Of a stretch of 45,177 nt of DNA, positions 1-7,195 are shown piece by piece. Source of the DNA: Halorhodospira abdelmalekii (GTDB lineage Bacteria > Pseudomonadota > Gammaproteobacteria > Nitrococcales > Halorhodospiraceae); contig NZ_NRRN01000027.1 in NCBI RefSeq assembly GCF_016583625.1, positions 1-45,177 on the forward strand, in the 5' to 3' direction. The notes below the pieces were generated by a model. The model was not told where the DNA came from. It worked only from the letters and a program-made list of their open reading frames with translations, and did no database searches. Every line of letters begins with the position of its first letter. The stretch's first letter is position 1. The position numbers and the translations under genes are program-made.

Positions 1-50
1 TATTCTGGAGCGTGGTGCCGGCCAGCTCCCCCTACTAGCGACACTAGCTG

Positions 51-3000
51 ATGACAGAAGAGGCTAAAACACTGCAGGCCGAGGCGATGCCGCTGCACGG
101 CATCCACCTGATTGAGGCGAGCGCCGGTACCGGCAAGACCTTCAACATCACCCGCCTCTACCTGCGCCTGCTGCTTGAACGCGAGCTCAGCGTCCAGCAC
201 ATCTTGGTGATGACCTTTACCCGGGCGGCAACGGCCGAGCTCAAAGGCCGGCTGAGCGCCGAGATCGAGCGCGCGTACAACGAGTGGGAGCGGCTCGACG
301 AACCCTTCTATGAGTGCTTGCGAGCCCGCCTGCCCGACACCGTGAAGGTCCGCGCCCTGCTGCGCAACGCCCAGCTGCATATGGACGAGGCAGCCATCTA
401 CACCATCCACGGCTTCTGCCGTCGCGCCTTGACGCAGGAGGCCTTTCTAAGCGGCATCAGCTTCCAAGCAGAGATGGAGGCCGAGACCCACGGCCTGGTG
501 GTCGAGGCGCTGGAGGATTGGTATCGCGAGGTCGCCAAACAGCCCGACTTCGCCCAACTCTACCGCTACCTCGCTACCCCGGAGCAGTTCGCCGAGCGCT
601 GGTCGCGCACCATCCTCAGCCACGAAACACTGCCTGAAGAGCCGGAGGTTCCGACGTTCGACACCGAGTGGCAAGCCTTCTGCACTGCTTGGGCGGCGGA
701 TCAGGAGGATGGCGAGGCGGCGCACTTTATCAAGCTCAACGTCAAATCGCGGCGCAGCTCCGAAAAGGCGGCAGAGTGGCAGGCGATCTACGATGCACTC
801 ACCACCCTGAGCACGCAACCGGCTCCTGCCGAGCCCCCGGAGCTCTTCGATGATCCTGCATTGCGCAAGGATGGGTTCAATACCGAAAAGAAACGCGCCG
901 CCCTCCCCGCGCTGGCCGCACTCATCGAGCGCCTCGCCGAACGGCGCAGCGCCATACAGGCGTGGTGGGCGTGGCGCGGCATGACCTATGCGCGCGCACA
1001 CGTTGCCGGCAGCAAGGAGCGGCTCGATCAGCTCGATTTCGCCGATCTGATCCGCCGCCTGCGCACCCAGGTCGAAGCGGCCGACAGCGGGGCCGCGCTG
1101 TGCGAGCGTCTCGGGGCGCAGTTTCCCGCTGCCTTAGTCGATGAGTTCCAGGACACCGACCCCGATCAGTACGCCATCCTGCGGGCGATCTACGCCGATC
1201 CCGAAAACCGCCACAAGCGGCTGCTCTGCATGATCGGTGACCCCAAACAGGCGATCTACGCCTTTCGCGGCGGCGACGTCTTCGCCTATCTCAGCGCGCG
1301 CTCCGATGCCGATCAGCAGTGGATCATGGATCGTAATTTTCGCTCTGCCCCGGCGGTCATCACCGGCTACAATCGGCTCTTCTTCGGCGCCCCGCTGCCC
1401 GAGGCGCGAACGGCGACAGCACCGGCAACAGGGGCCACAACAGGGACGGCAACAGCAGCAGCGCCAGAAACGAAGACGGCAGCGGCCACAGAGACAGCAG
1501 CAGCGACAGCGACGGACGCAGCAACCGCGACGGCTACCGACGAAGCGGGCAGACCGGCAGCGAGCACCGAGGTCTTTAAGTACGGCATCGCCTACCACCC
1601 GGTAGCCGCCGGCAAGCCGGAGCGCCAGCCGATCACCGGCGCAACGCCACGGGCCGCCCTGCAGTGGGGCCTGTTACCGGTCGCAGACGAACAACCAGGG
1701 CTCAATCATAAGGGTACGGCCTACACCAAAGCGGGGCAGCAAGCCCTCGCGGCTTGGTCAGCGGCGGAGATTGCCCGTCTGCTCAGCGAAGATCACCTCG
1801 ATGGGCGCCCACTGACTCCCGGCGATATCGCAGTGCTGGTGCGCAGCGGTGGCGAAGCCGCCCTCATGCAGCGCGCGTTGCAGCAGCGCCAGATTCAGTC
1901 GGTCTATCTCAGCGCCCGCGACAACGTCCTCGTCAGCCCCGAGTCCGACGAGCTGCTGCGCGTCCTCGGTGGCATCCTCCACTTGGAAGATGAGCGCGCC
2001 TTGATCGGCGCGCTGGCGACCTCGCTCCTTGGCTACGACACCGTCGCACTCTACGAGCTGCAGCGCTCCGAGCGCGCCTGGGCAGAGCTGCTTGAGGCGC
2101 TTACCGCTCTGCGCGAGCGCTGGCTGCGCAACGGCTTCATGAGCATGGCGCTGCGCCTGATGCAGCACTGGTTCCGGCCCGATCCGGCGCGCCACGAACG
2201 CGCCTTGACCAACACCCTCCACCTCGTCGAGCTGCTGCAGCAGGCGAGCCAAACCCGCCGTCAGCCGGAAGCACTGCTGCACTGGCTGCAGCAGGCACGC
2301 AGCGAAGCGGCGGGCCGCGAGAGCGAGCTGCGCTTGGAGAGCGACGGTGAGTTGGTGCGCATCGTCACCCTGCACGGTGCCAAGGGCTTGGAGTACCCGG
2401 TCGTCTTCCTCCCCTTTATCAGCTACGGGCGGCAAGATCGCAGCAGCACCGCGCTGCTGGTCCGCTACCACGACCCGGAGGACAACTACCACTCCAAGCT
2501 GACGTTCAATCCCACCACGGAGATCTCTGATCTGGCCGCCGCAGAGCGGGCCGCCGAGGAGGTGCGCCTGCTCTACGTCGGGGCGACCCGTGGCGAACGC
2601 CGAGTCTACCTCTTGGCCGCCGCCTTCGAGTCGCTGGCTCGCTCACCGCTGGCCCACTGCCTCGGCGGCATCAAAGACTTTGACGCGCTGCGCACCGCGC
2701 TCGAGCAGCAGAAGGCAGAGGGCACCTGCGGGGTCATCGATCTGAGCGCCGAGCCGCCGCCCAACGCTGCCCCGCCACCCCGCGCACCGCCAAGTGAGTC
2801 GCCGTCGGCGGCCCGCTTTACCGGTCGGATTGAGCGCGACTGGTGGCTCTCGTCGTTTTCGGCGCTCACGCGCAATGCCCGCCACGGCGGCACCAGCGCG
2901 CGTGATCGTGACCGTGGGAGTGAGGGTGAGGCTGGCGGTGGTGAGGCTGGTGGTGCCGGCGCTCGTACTGACACCTACCCGCCTGTCGCTACCGCTGCGG

Positions 3001-3926
3001 CGACCGATGTGGCTACCGATAAGGCACCTTCTGCATCCACTGACCCCACCGCGGCTTCCGAAGCGGCACCCTCTGCAGCCGCCGACTCCGCCGCGGCTTC
3101 CGAAGCGGCCAGACCAACCCGACCCACCGCCGCCGAACCGCTGCTGCGCTTTACCCTAGCTCGCGGCCCCGAGACCGGCAACCTGCTGCACGATCTCCTG
3201 GAGCAGATCGACTTCACAGCCCCGCAATGGGAGGACGCGCTCGCCCGCGCCGAGCATCGCTACCCCGGGCTGCTGCAGGGGGCAGCGGCAACCTACGCGG
3301 CAGCGACCGGCACGGACGCGGCGAGCGCCCGGGCCTGGGTCCAGCAGCAGTTGCAGCGCTGGCTCGGTGAAGTGCTCGCGACCCCGCTGCCGAGCGGTGC
3401 CCGTCTTGCCGATCTGCCCCAGACGCAGATTTTGCGCGAGACGAGCTTCTACTTTCCGATGAACGCACCCCGTCGGCCGCGCCTCGCTGCCCTCCTCGCG
3501 GACCACCGCGGCCATATCCAGAACGCCCTGCCCGACCCGAGCGGACTCAAGGGCATGCTGCACGGCTACATCGATCTGATCTATGAGTGGCAGGGGCGCT
3601 TCTACGTCGTCGATTATAAGTCGAACGACCTCGGCGCCGAGTTTGCGGCGTACAACGAACCACAGATGCGCGATAACATCGAGGCGAGCTTCTACGATCT
3701 CCAGTATCTGCTCTACGCCCTAGCCCTGCACCGCTATCTGCGCACCCGCCTGAGCGACTACGATCCGGCCACGCACTTAGGCGGCGTCCACTACCTCTAC
3801 CTGCGCGGGATGGCGCCTGACCACGGGTTCGGGCTCTACCACCGTGAGATCCCTCCCGCGACCCTAGAGACCCTCGACGCCCTCTTCGAAGGCCGCATGA
3901 CGCCTCGCAAGGAGACCACCGCATGA
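51..3926 (+). CDS. recB: RecBCD nuclease/helicase subunit beta
   Basis: RecB is the 3'-5' helicase and the nuclease of the RecBCD enzyme, which processes double-strand DNA ends for recombination and degrades linear DNA. Seen: Walker A SAGTGKT (residues 24-30), VDEFQDTD, GDPKQAIYAFRGGD, DRNFRS, TLHGAKGLEYPVV and LLYVGATRGERR helicase motifs, then a C-terminal RecB nuclease with D1175, D1188 and K1190 in GYIDLIY/VVDYKSN. At 1291 aa it is a little longer than usual because of two low-complexity inserts, at about residues 452-510 (Ala/Thr) and 950-1030 (Gly/Ala/Pro/Thr). Its stop overlaps the recD start (ATGA). Bases 1-50 probably hold the end of recC, but no frame is convincing; a TGA at 49-51 overlaps the recB ATG. 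Confidence 0.97.
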   Translation: MTEEAKTLQAEAMPLHGIHLIEASAGTGKTFNITRLYLRLLLERELSVQHILVMTFTRAATAELKGRLSAEIERAYNEWERLDEPFYECLRARLPDTVKVRALLRNAQLHMDEAAIYTIHGFCRRALTQEAFLSGISFQAEMEAETHGLVVEALEDWYREVAKQPDFAQLYRYLATPEQFAERWSRTILSHETLPEEPEVPTFDTEWQAFCTAWAADQEDGEAAHFIKLNVKSRRSSEKAAEWQAIYDALTTLSTQPAPAEPPELFDDPALRKDGFNTEKKRAALPALAALIERLAERRSAIQAWWAWRGMTYARAHVAGSKERLDQLDFADLIRRLRTQVEAADSGAALCERLGAQFPAALVDEFQDTDPDQYAILRAIYADPENRHKRLLCMIGDPKQAIYAFRGGDVFAYLSARSDADQQWIMDRNFRSAPAVITGYNRLFFGAPLPEARTATAPATGATTGTATAAAPETKTAAATETAAATATDAATATATDEAGRPAASTEVFKYGIAYHPVAAGKPERQPITGATPRAALQWGLLPVADEQPGLNHKGTAYTKAGQQALAAWSAAEIARLLSEDHLDGRPLTPGDIAVLVRSGGEAALMQRALQQRQIQSVYLSARDNVLVSPESDELLRVLGGILHLEDERALIGALATSLLGYDTVALYELQRSERAWAELLEALTALRERWLRNGFMSMALRLMQHWFRPDPARHERALTNTLHLVELLQQASQTRRQPEALLHWLQQARSEAAGRESELRLESDGELVRIVTLHGAKGLEYPVVFLPFISYGRQDRSSTALLVRYHDPEDNYHSKLTFNPTTEISDLAAAERAAEEVRLLYVGATRGERRVYLLAAAFESLARSPLAHCLGGIKDFDALRTALEQQKAEGTCGVIDLSAEPPPNAAPPPRAPPSESPSAARFTGRIERDWWLSSFSALTRNARHGGTSARDRDRGSEGEAGGGEAGGAGARTDTYPPVATAAATDVATDKAPSASTDPTAASEAAPSAAADSAAASEAARPTRPTAAEPLLRFTLARGPETGNLLHDLLEQIDFTAPQWEDALARAEHRYPGLLQGAAATYAAATGTDAASARAWVQQQLQRWLGEVLATPLPSGARLADLPQTQILRETSFYFPMNAPRRPRLAALLADHRGHIQNALPDPSGLKGMLHGYIDLIYEWQGRFYVVDYKSNDLGAEFAAYNEPQMRDNIEASFYDLQYLLYALALHRYLRTRLSDYDPATHLGGVHYLYLRGMAPDHGFGLYHREIPPATLETLDALFEGRMTPRKETTA

Positions 3927-6244
3927 GCCCGGACCCCTTAGCGCCGACGGGAGAGCGCGTCGAGGCCGCCGGCAGCGAGCCGCTTGATGCCATTCTGGCG
4001 GAGACTGTAAGCGAATGGTTCGACTGCCACGAAGCGTGGTTTCAAGCGAGTGTAATCGCCCTGAGCGAAGCGCTGCGTGCCGGTCACTCCTGTCTCTATC
4101 TGCCGTATTGGGCAGGGCGTAACTACCCGGTTGTAAGCGGTGACCAGTCGAGCGGATGGGGCGGATGGGGCGGGTCGAATGCTTCCAACGCTTCCGACTC
4201 TGCAGCGTCTGACAGCCCAGCGTGTGGCAGCCCAGCGTATGGCGGCGGCGCAGCGGCAGCGCCCTTCGCCTTTCCCGAACTGAACACGTGGCTGGAACGC
4301 CTCGCCGCGCTGGAACTCGGCCCCGACGACCACGCCCCGCTGGTCCTTGACCGCCAGCGCCTCTACCTGCGGCGCTACTGGCGCTTCGAGACGGAGTTGG
4401 CCGCACTGCTGCGCCCGCGTCTAGCGCCCATCCCGAGCGCCGAGATCGAACGTGTGGTGAGCTGCGATGAACTGCGCACCCTCCTGTGGCAGCTCTTTCC
4501 GCACCCTGCAGCGCAAGCAGCCAGCGCCCCCCCACCCACTGACTGGCAGCAAGTGGCAGCTGCCAACGCCCTCTGGCACCGCGTCAGCGTCATCGCCGGC
4601 GGCCCCGGCACCGGCAAGACACACACCGTAACCCGGGTACTCGCCCTGCTACTTGCCAGCGGCTTAGCCGCCCCGCTCGCTCCGGTAGGTGGCGAAGCAC
4701 GCGCCGGCAAAGCAACTGCCGACGAGACGAAAGCGAACGGGGCAAACACTAGCGCAGCGACCCCACGCATCCACCTTGCCGCCCCCACCGGCAAGGCGGC
4801 TCAGCGTCTCGCCGAGGCCGTCGCTCAGGCACGCCGCCAACTGCCACCGCACGCCGTCTCGGAAAGGCTCCTTGCTGCCATCCCCGAACAGGCAACCACC
4901 CTCCACCGCCTACTCGGCGTGCGCGGCAACGGCGTCGGCTTTCGCCACAATCGCGAACACCCGCTGCCGCTCGATGTGCTCGTCGTCGACGAACTCTCGA
5001 TGGTCGACCTGCCGCTGATGACCCGCCTCTTTCGCGCCCTACCCGAGACCGCGCGCGTCATCCTCTTGGGCGATGCCGATCAACTGCCCTCGGTCGCTGC
5101 CGGCTCAGTGCTCGCCGACCTCGTCCCCCGGCCGCATCCGGGCTACAGTCGCGAGCGCCTGCGCCAATTCGCGGCCCTTGGGTTGAGTCTGGGCAGTTCT
5201 GTGGAGACGGGTGAAGGGGCAGAGAGCCGAAGCGGTGACGAAACCAGTCGCGCAGCCAGTGAGACGGGCGGCGAGACGAACCGGGACGCTGGCAAGGGAA
5301 CCGATGCGGCTGCCGATGCGGTCGCGCTCCCTTGTAGCGCTGCAGCCTCTGGTGCACCCACCGCCCCTGAGACCGATGCAGTCAGCCTGCTGCGCGAGAG
5401 CCGCCGCTTTGCCGACGACAGCGGCATTGGCCGACTCGCCGCAGCGGTCATCGGCGGCGCAGCCAAGAAGAGCCTGCAGATTTTACAAGGTGATCGACCG
5501 GGTACCCCGGGCCACCAAGGCGGCCTGGATCTCCATAGCAGCCCTGGCGGTCAAAGCAATCAGGGGAGTTATCGGGGGGGCGATCAGGGCGCGGATCGGG
5601 ACGACCACGGCCATCAAGGTAATACGGGCGACGACCTTGAGCACCTGCCAGAAGATGCGCTAACCCGAGCACTCGAGCGGTGGATCGCTGCCTACTATGC
5701 GCCGATCGCTACCGCACCCGCCCTCTCCGATGCCTTCGCCCAGCTAGCCGCCTTTCGCATCCTCTGCCCACAGCGGGGCGGGCCGCACGGGGTGCGGGCA
5801 CTCAACGAGCGCATCCTGCAGGTCTTCAACCCACAACAGCGCCGCTTCTTCCGCGGCCAACCGCTGATGATCACCCGCAACTGCTATCCGCTTGGACTCT
5901 ACAACGGTGACATCGGTCTGATCTGGCCCGACGAGACGGGCCAACTGCTCGCTTGGTTCCCGAACGGCGACGACTTTCGCCCGCTCGCCCCCGGCCGCCT
6001 CCCCGAATATGAGACGGTCTACGCGATGACCATCCACAAGACCCAAGGCTCGGAGTTCACGACCGTAGCGCTGGTTTTGCCACCGCAACCGACCCCGCAG
6101 CTGAGCCGCGAACTGCTCTATACCGGCATCACCCGCGCCCGCGAGCAGCTGATCGTCGTTGGTAGCGAGGCGACGTGGCGCGCCGGGGTCCGCACCCGGA
6201 TCGAACGCCACTCGGGGCTTGGTGAGCGCTTGCGGTTTAGCTGA
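3923..6244 (+). CDS. recD: RecBCD helicase subunit alpha
   Basis: RecD is the 5'-3' SF1 helicase of RecBCD. Seen: Walker A GGPGTGKT (226-233), LVVDELSMVD (Walker B), LLGDADQLPSVAAGS, MTIHKTQGSEF and LLYTGITRAREQLIVVGS, in the usual order. The 773 aa contain two low-complexity inserts between the helicase lobes: a Glu/Thr/Ala-rich one (about 415-480) and a Gly/Asp/His/Gln-rich one (about 520-575), plus a short Ser/Ala/Asn stretch near residue 90. These resemble the inserts in the upstream recB, so they are lineage traits rather than frameshifts, as the frame stays open and all motifs follow. A damaged copy of the Walker A region of a related recD lies at 20346-20499. Confidence 0.96.
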   Translation: MSPDPLAPTGERVEAAGSEPLDAILAETVSEWFDCHEAWFQASVIALSEALRAGHSCLYLPYWAGRNYPVVSGDQSSGWGGWGGSNASNASDSAASDSPACGSPAYGGGAAAAPFAFPELNTWLERLAALELGPDDHAPLVLDRQRLYLRRYWRFETELAALLRPRLAPIPSAEIERVVSCDELRTLLWQLFPHPAAQAASAPPPTDWQQVAAANALWHRVSVIAGGPGTGKTHTVTRVLALLLASGLAAPLAPVGGEARAGKATADETKANGANTSAATPRIHLAAPTGKAAQRLAEAVAQARRQLPPHAVSERLLAAIPEQATTLHRLLGVRGNGVGFRHNREHPLPLDVLVVDELSMVDLPLMTRLFRALPETARVILLGDADQLPSVAAGSVLADLVPRPHPGYSRERLRQFAALGLSLGSSVETGEGAESRSGDETSRAASETGGETNRDAGKGTDAAADAVALPCSAAASGAPTAPETDAVSLLRESRRFADDSGIGRLAAAVIGGAAKKSLQILQGDRPGTPGHQGGLDLHSSPGGQSNQGSYRGGDQGADRDDHGHQGNTGDDLEHLPEDALTRALERWIAAYYAPIATAPALSDAFAQLAAFRILCPQRGGPHGVRALNERILQVFNPQQRRFFRGQPLMITRNCYPLGLYNGDIGLIWPDETGQLLAWFPNGDDFRPLAPGRLPEYETVYAMTIHKTQGSEFTTVALVLPPQPTPQLSRELLYTGITRAREQLIVVGSEATWRAGVRTRIERHSGLGERLRFS

Positions 6245-6349
6245 CGACCGCAACCGCGCAGGGTGGCTCGATTAGTAGTCGTCCACAGTGTGGACATCAC
6301 AGGTGCTCCTACAGGGGACCTTCACCCCATCAGTTCATGCCCATGCCGG

Positions 6350-6410
6350 GCGTACACAAGGCGCTGCAGCCGACGCTCGTGCCTCGCGCGGCTAATGGCT
6401 GGCGTTACGC
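6350..6410 (+). other. attC-like recombination site upstream of higB
   Basis: The 61-nt segment has outer arms GCGTA(c)AC and GTTACGC, which are complementary apart from one extra C. The inner arms GCCGACGC and GCGCGGC pair with one extrahelical A. This is the architecture of integron cassette recombination sites (R''-L''-L'-R'), and the block GCCGACGC...GCGCGGCTAA closely resembles inner boxes of known class 1 cassette attC sites from memory. About 100 bases upstream, between the recD stop and the site, look like the end of a lost cassette with no recognisable gene. Confidence 0.6.
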
Positions 6411-6428
6411 AGGCATAGCTTTGCCCTT

Positions 6429-6455
6429 TTGAAATCTGTCACGTGACGCTATACA
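6429..6455 (+). promoter_or_regulatory. putative higBA promoter with palindromic operator
   Basis: TTGAAA (6429-6434) and TATACA (6450-6455) are spaced by 15 nt, a short but usable sigma-70 spacing. The perfect palindrome GTCACGTGAC (6438-6447) lies between them and is a plausible HigA operator, because HigA-type antitoxins repress their own promoter. The promoter lies downstream of the first attC, i.e. inside the cassette, as expected for cassette toxin-antitoxin genes. Confidence 0.4.
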
Positions 6456-6463
6456 CTTAGATC

Positions 6464-6745
6464 ATGATCAAGACTTTTGTCGATAAGTGTACCCAAGAGC
6501 TCTACTCCAACGGGAAGACCAAGAAGTTCCCTCCCGATGTGGCGCCAAGGGCCGCCCGGAAGCTCGAATACGTGCATTTGGCGGAGAGTTTAGATGATTT
6601 GAAGGTGCCTCCTGGCAATAGACTCCACGCGCTGTCCGGGGATAGACAGGGTCAGCACGCTATTTCGATCAATGCGCAGTGGCGCATTTGTTTCCGGCTT
6701 ACGGATGGTGACGCATACGACGTCGAAGTCTGTGATTACCACTGA
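6464..6745 (+). CDS. higB: HigB/RelE-type mRNA-interferase toxin
   Basis: This 93-aa protein has the HigB (host inhibition of growth) pattern: an LxxLKxPPGNRLHALSGDR core followed by HAISINAQWRICFR and a C-terminal VEVCDYH. Members cut mRNA on the translating ribosome. It precedes its antitoxin gene by 15 nt, the toxin-first order typical of higBA. The pair is bracketed by attC-like sites at 6350-6410 and 7070-7147, so it looks like a mobile cassette. All family-typical segments are present and nothing suggests inactivation. Confidence 0.9.
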   Translation: MIKTFVDKCTQELYSNGKTKKFPPDVAPRAARKLEYVHLAESLDDLKVPPGNRLHALSGDRQGQHAISINAQWRICFRLTDGDAYDVEVCDYH

Positions 6746-6760
6746 AGTGAGGTAACGACT

Positions 6761-7075
6761 ATGGCTATTTCCAACACTGGCGGTATTCAGCGTAAGCCGA
6801 CCCACCCTGGGGAAATGTTGAGAGAAGATTTTATCCCGGATTACAGCTTGACCGTTGCGCGGCTTGCCGAACTCCTGGGGGTTTCTCGGCAATCCGTGAA
6901 CGAGCTGCTGCGTGAGCGCCGTTCGGTCAGCCCTGAGATGGCGCTGCGGCTTGGTCGCCTGTTTGGAAACTCTCCGGAATTTTGGCTGAATGCGCAGAGG
7001 GCGGTTGACTTGTGGGCTGCATCTCAGTCAGCAAAGGACGAAGTTGCCCGAATTAAGCCACTAAATGCAGCGTAA
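6761..7075 (+). CDS. higA: HigA antitoxin, Xre-type HTH
   Basis: This 104-aa DNA-binding antitoxin neutralises HigB and represses the operon. Seen: the N-terminal PTHPGEMLREDF signature of HigA, a helix-turn-helix at about 30-60 (LAELLGVSRQSVNELLRERRSVSPEMALRL) and the FGNSPEFWLNAQRAVDLW segment that closes the family domain. The SD-like GAAGTGAGGT precedes the start. Its last codons run into the second attC-like site (GCGTAAC starts at 7070), so the stop codon lies within the recombination site, as in many compact cassettes. Confidence 0.92.
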   Translation: MAISNTGGIQRKPTHPGEMLREDFIPDYSLTVARLAELLGVSRQSVNELLRERRSVSPEMALRLGRLFGNSPEFWLNAQRAVDLWAASQSAKDEVARIKPLNAA

Positions 7076-7147
7076 CAAGGCCTTCAAATGCGCTTCCTAC
7101 GGTCGCCGGACCTCGTTTCACTCGGACGTTTATGGCAGGCGTTATGC
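7070..7147 (+). other. attC-like recombination site downstream of higA
   Basis: The outer arms GCGTAAC (7070-7076) and GTTATGC (7141-7147) are complementary with one G-T pair. The inner arms pair only partly (AAGGCCTTCAAATG against CGTTTATGGCAGGC). Together with the 6350-6410 site it delimits a 737-bp cassette carrying higBA. No integrase gene is in the window, so this would be an attC cluster without an integrase, or the edge of a larger array. Confidence 0.55.
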
Positions 7148-7195
7148 GTAAAAGTCGCAATCCCGGAACTCACATTTAGGAAAAACGGCTACTTA

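Noticed and set aside
1-50. End of an upstream gene, presumably recC
   Set aside because: Three frames give different short ends and none is recognisable as RecC; mentioned only as context.
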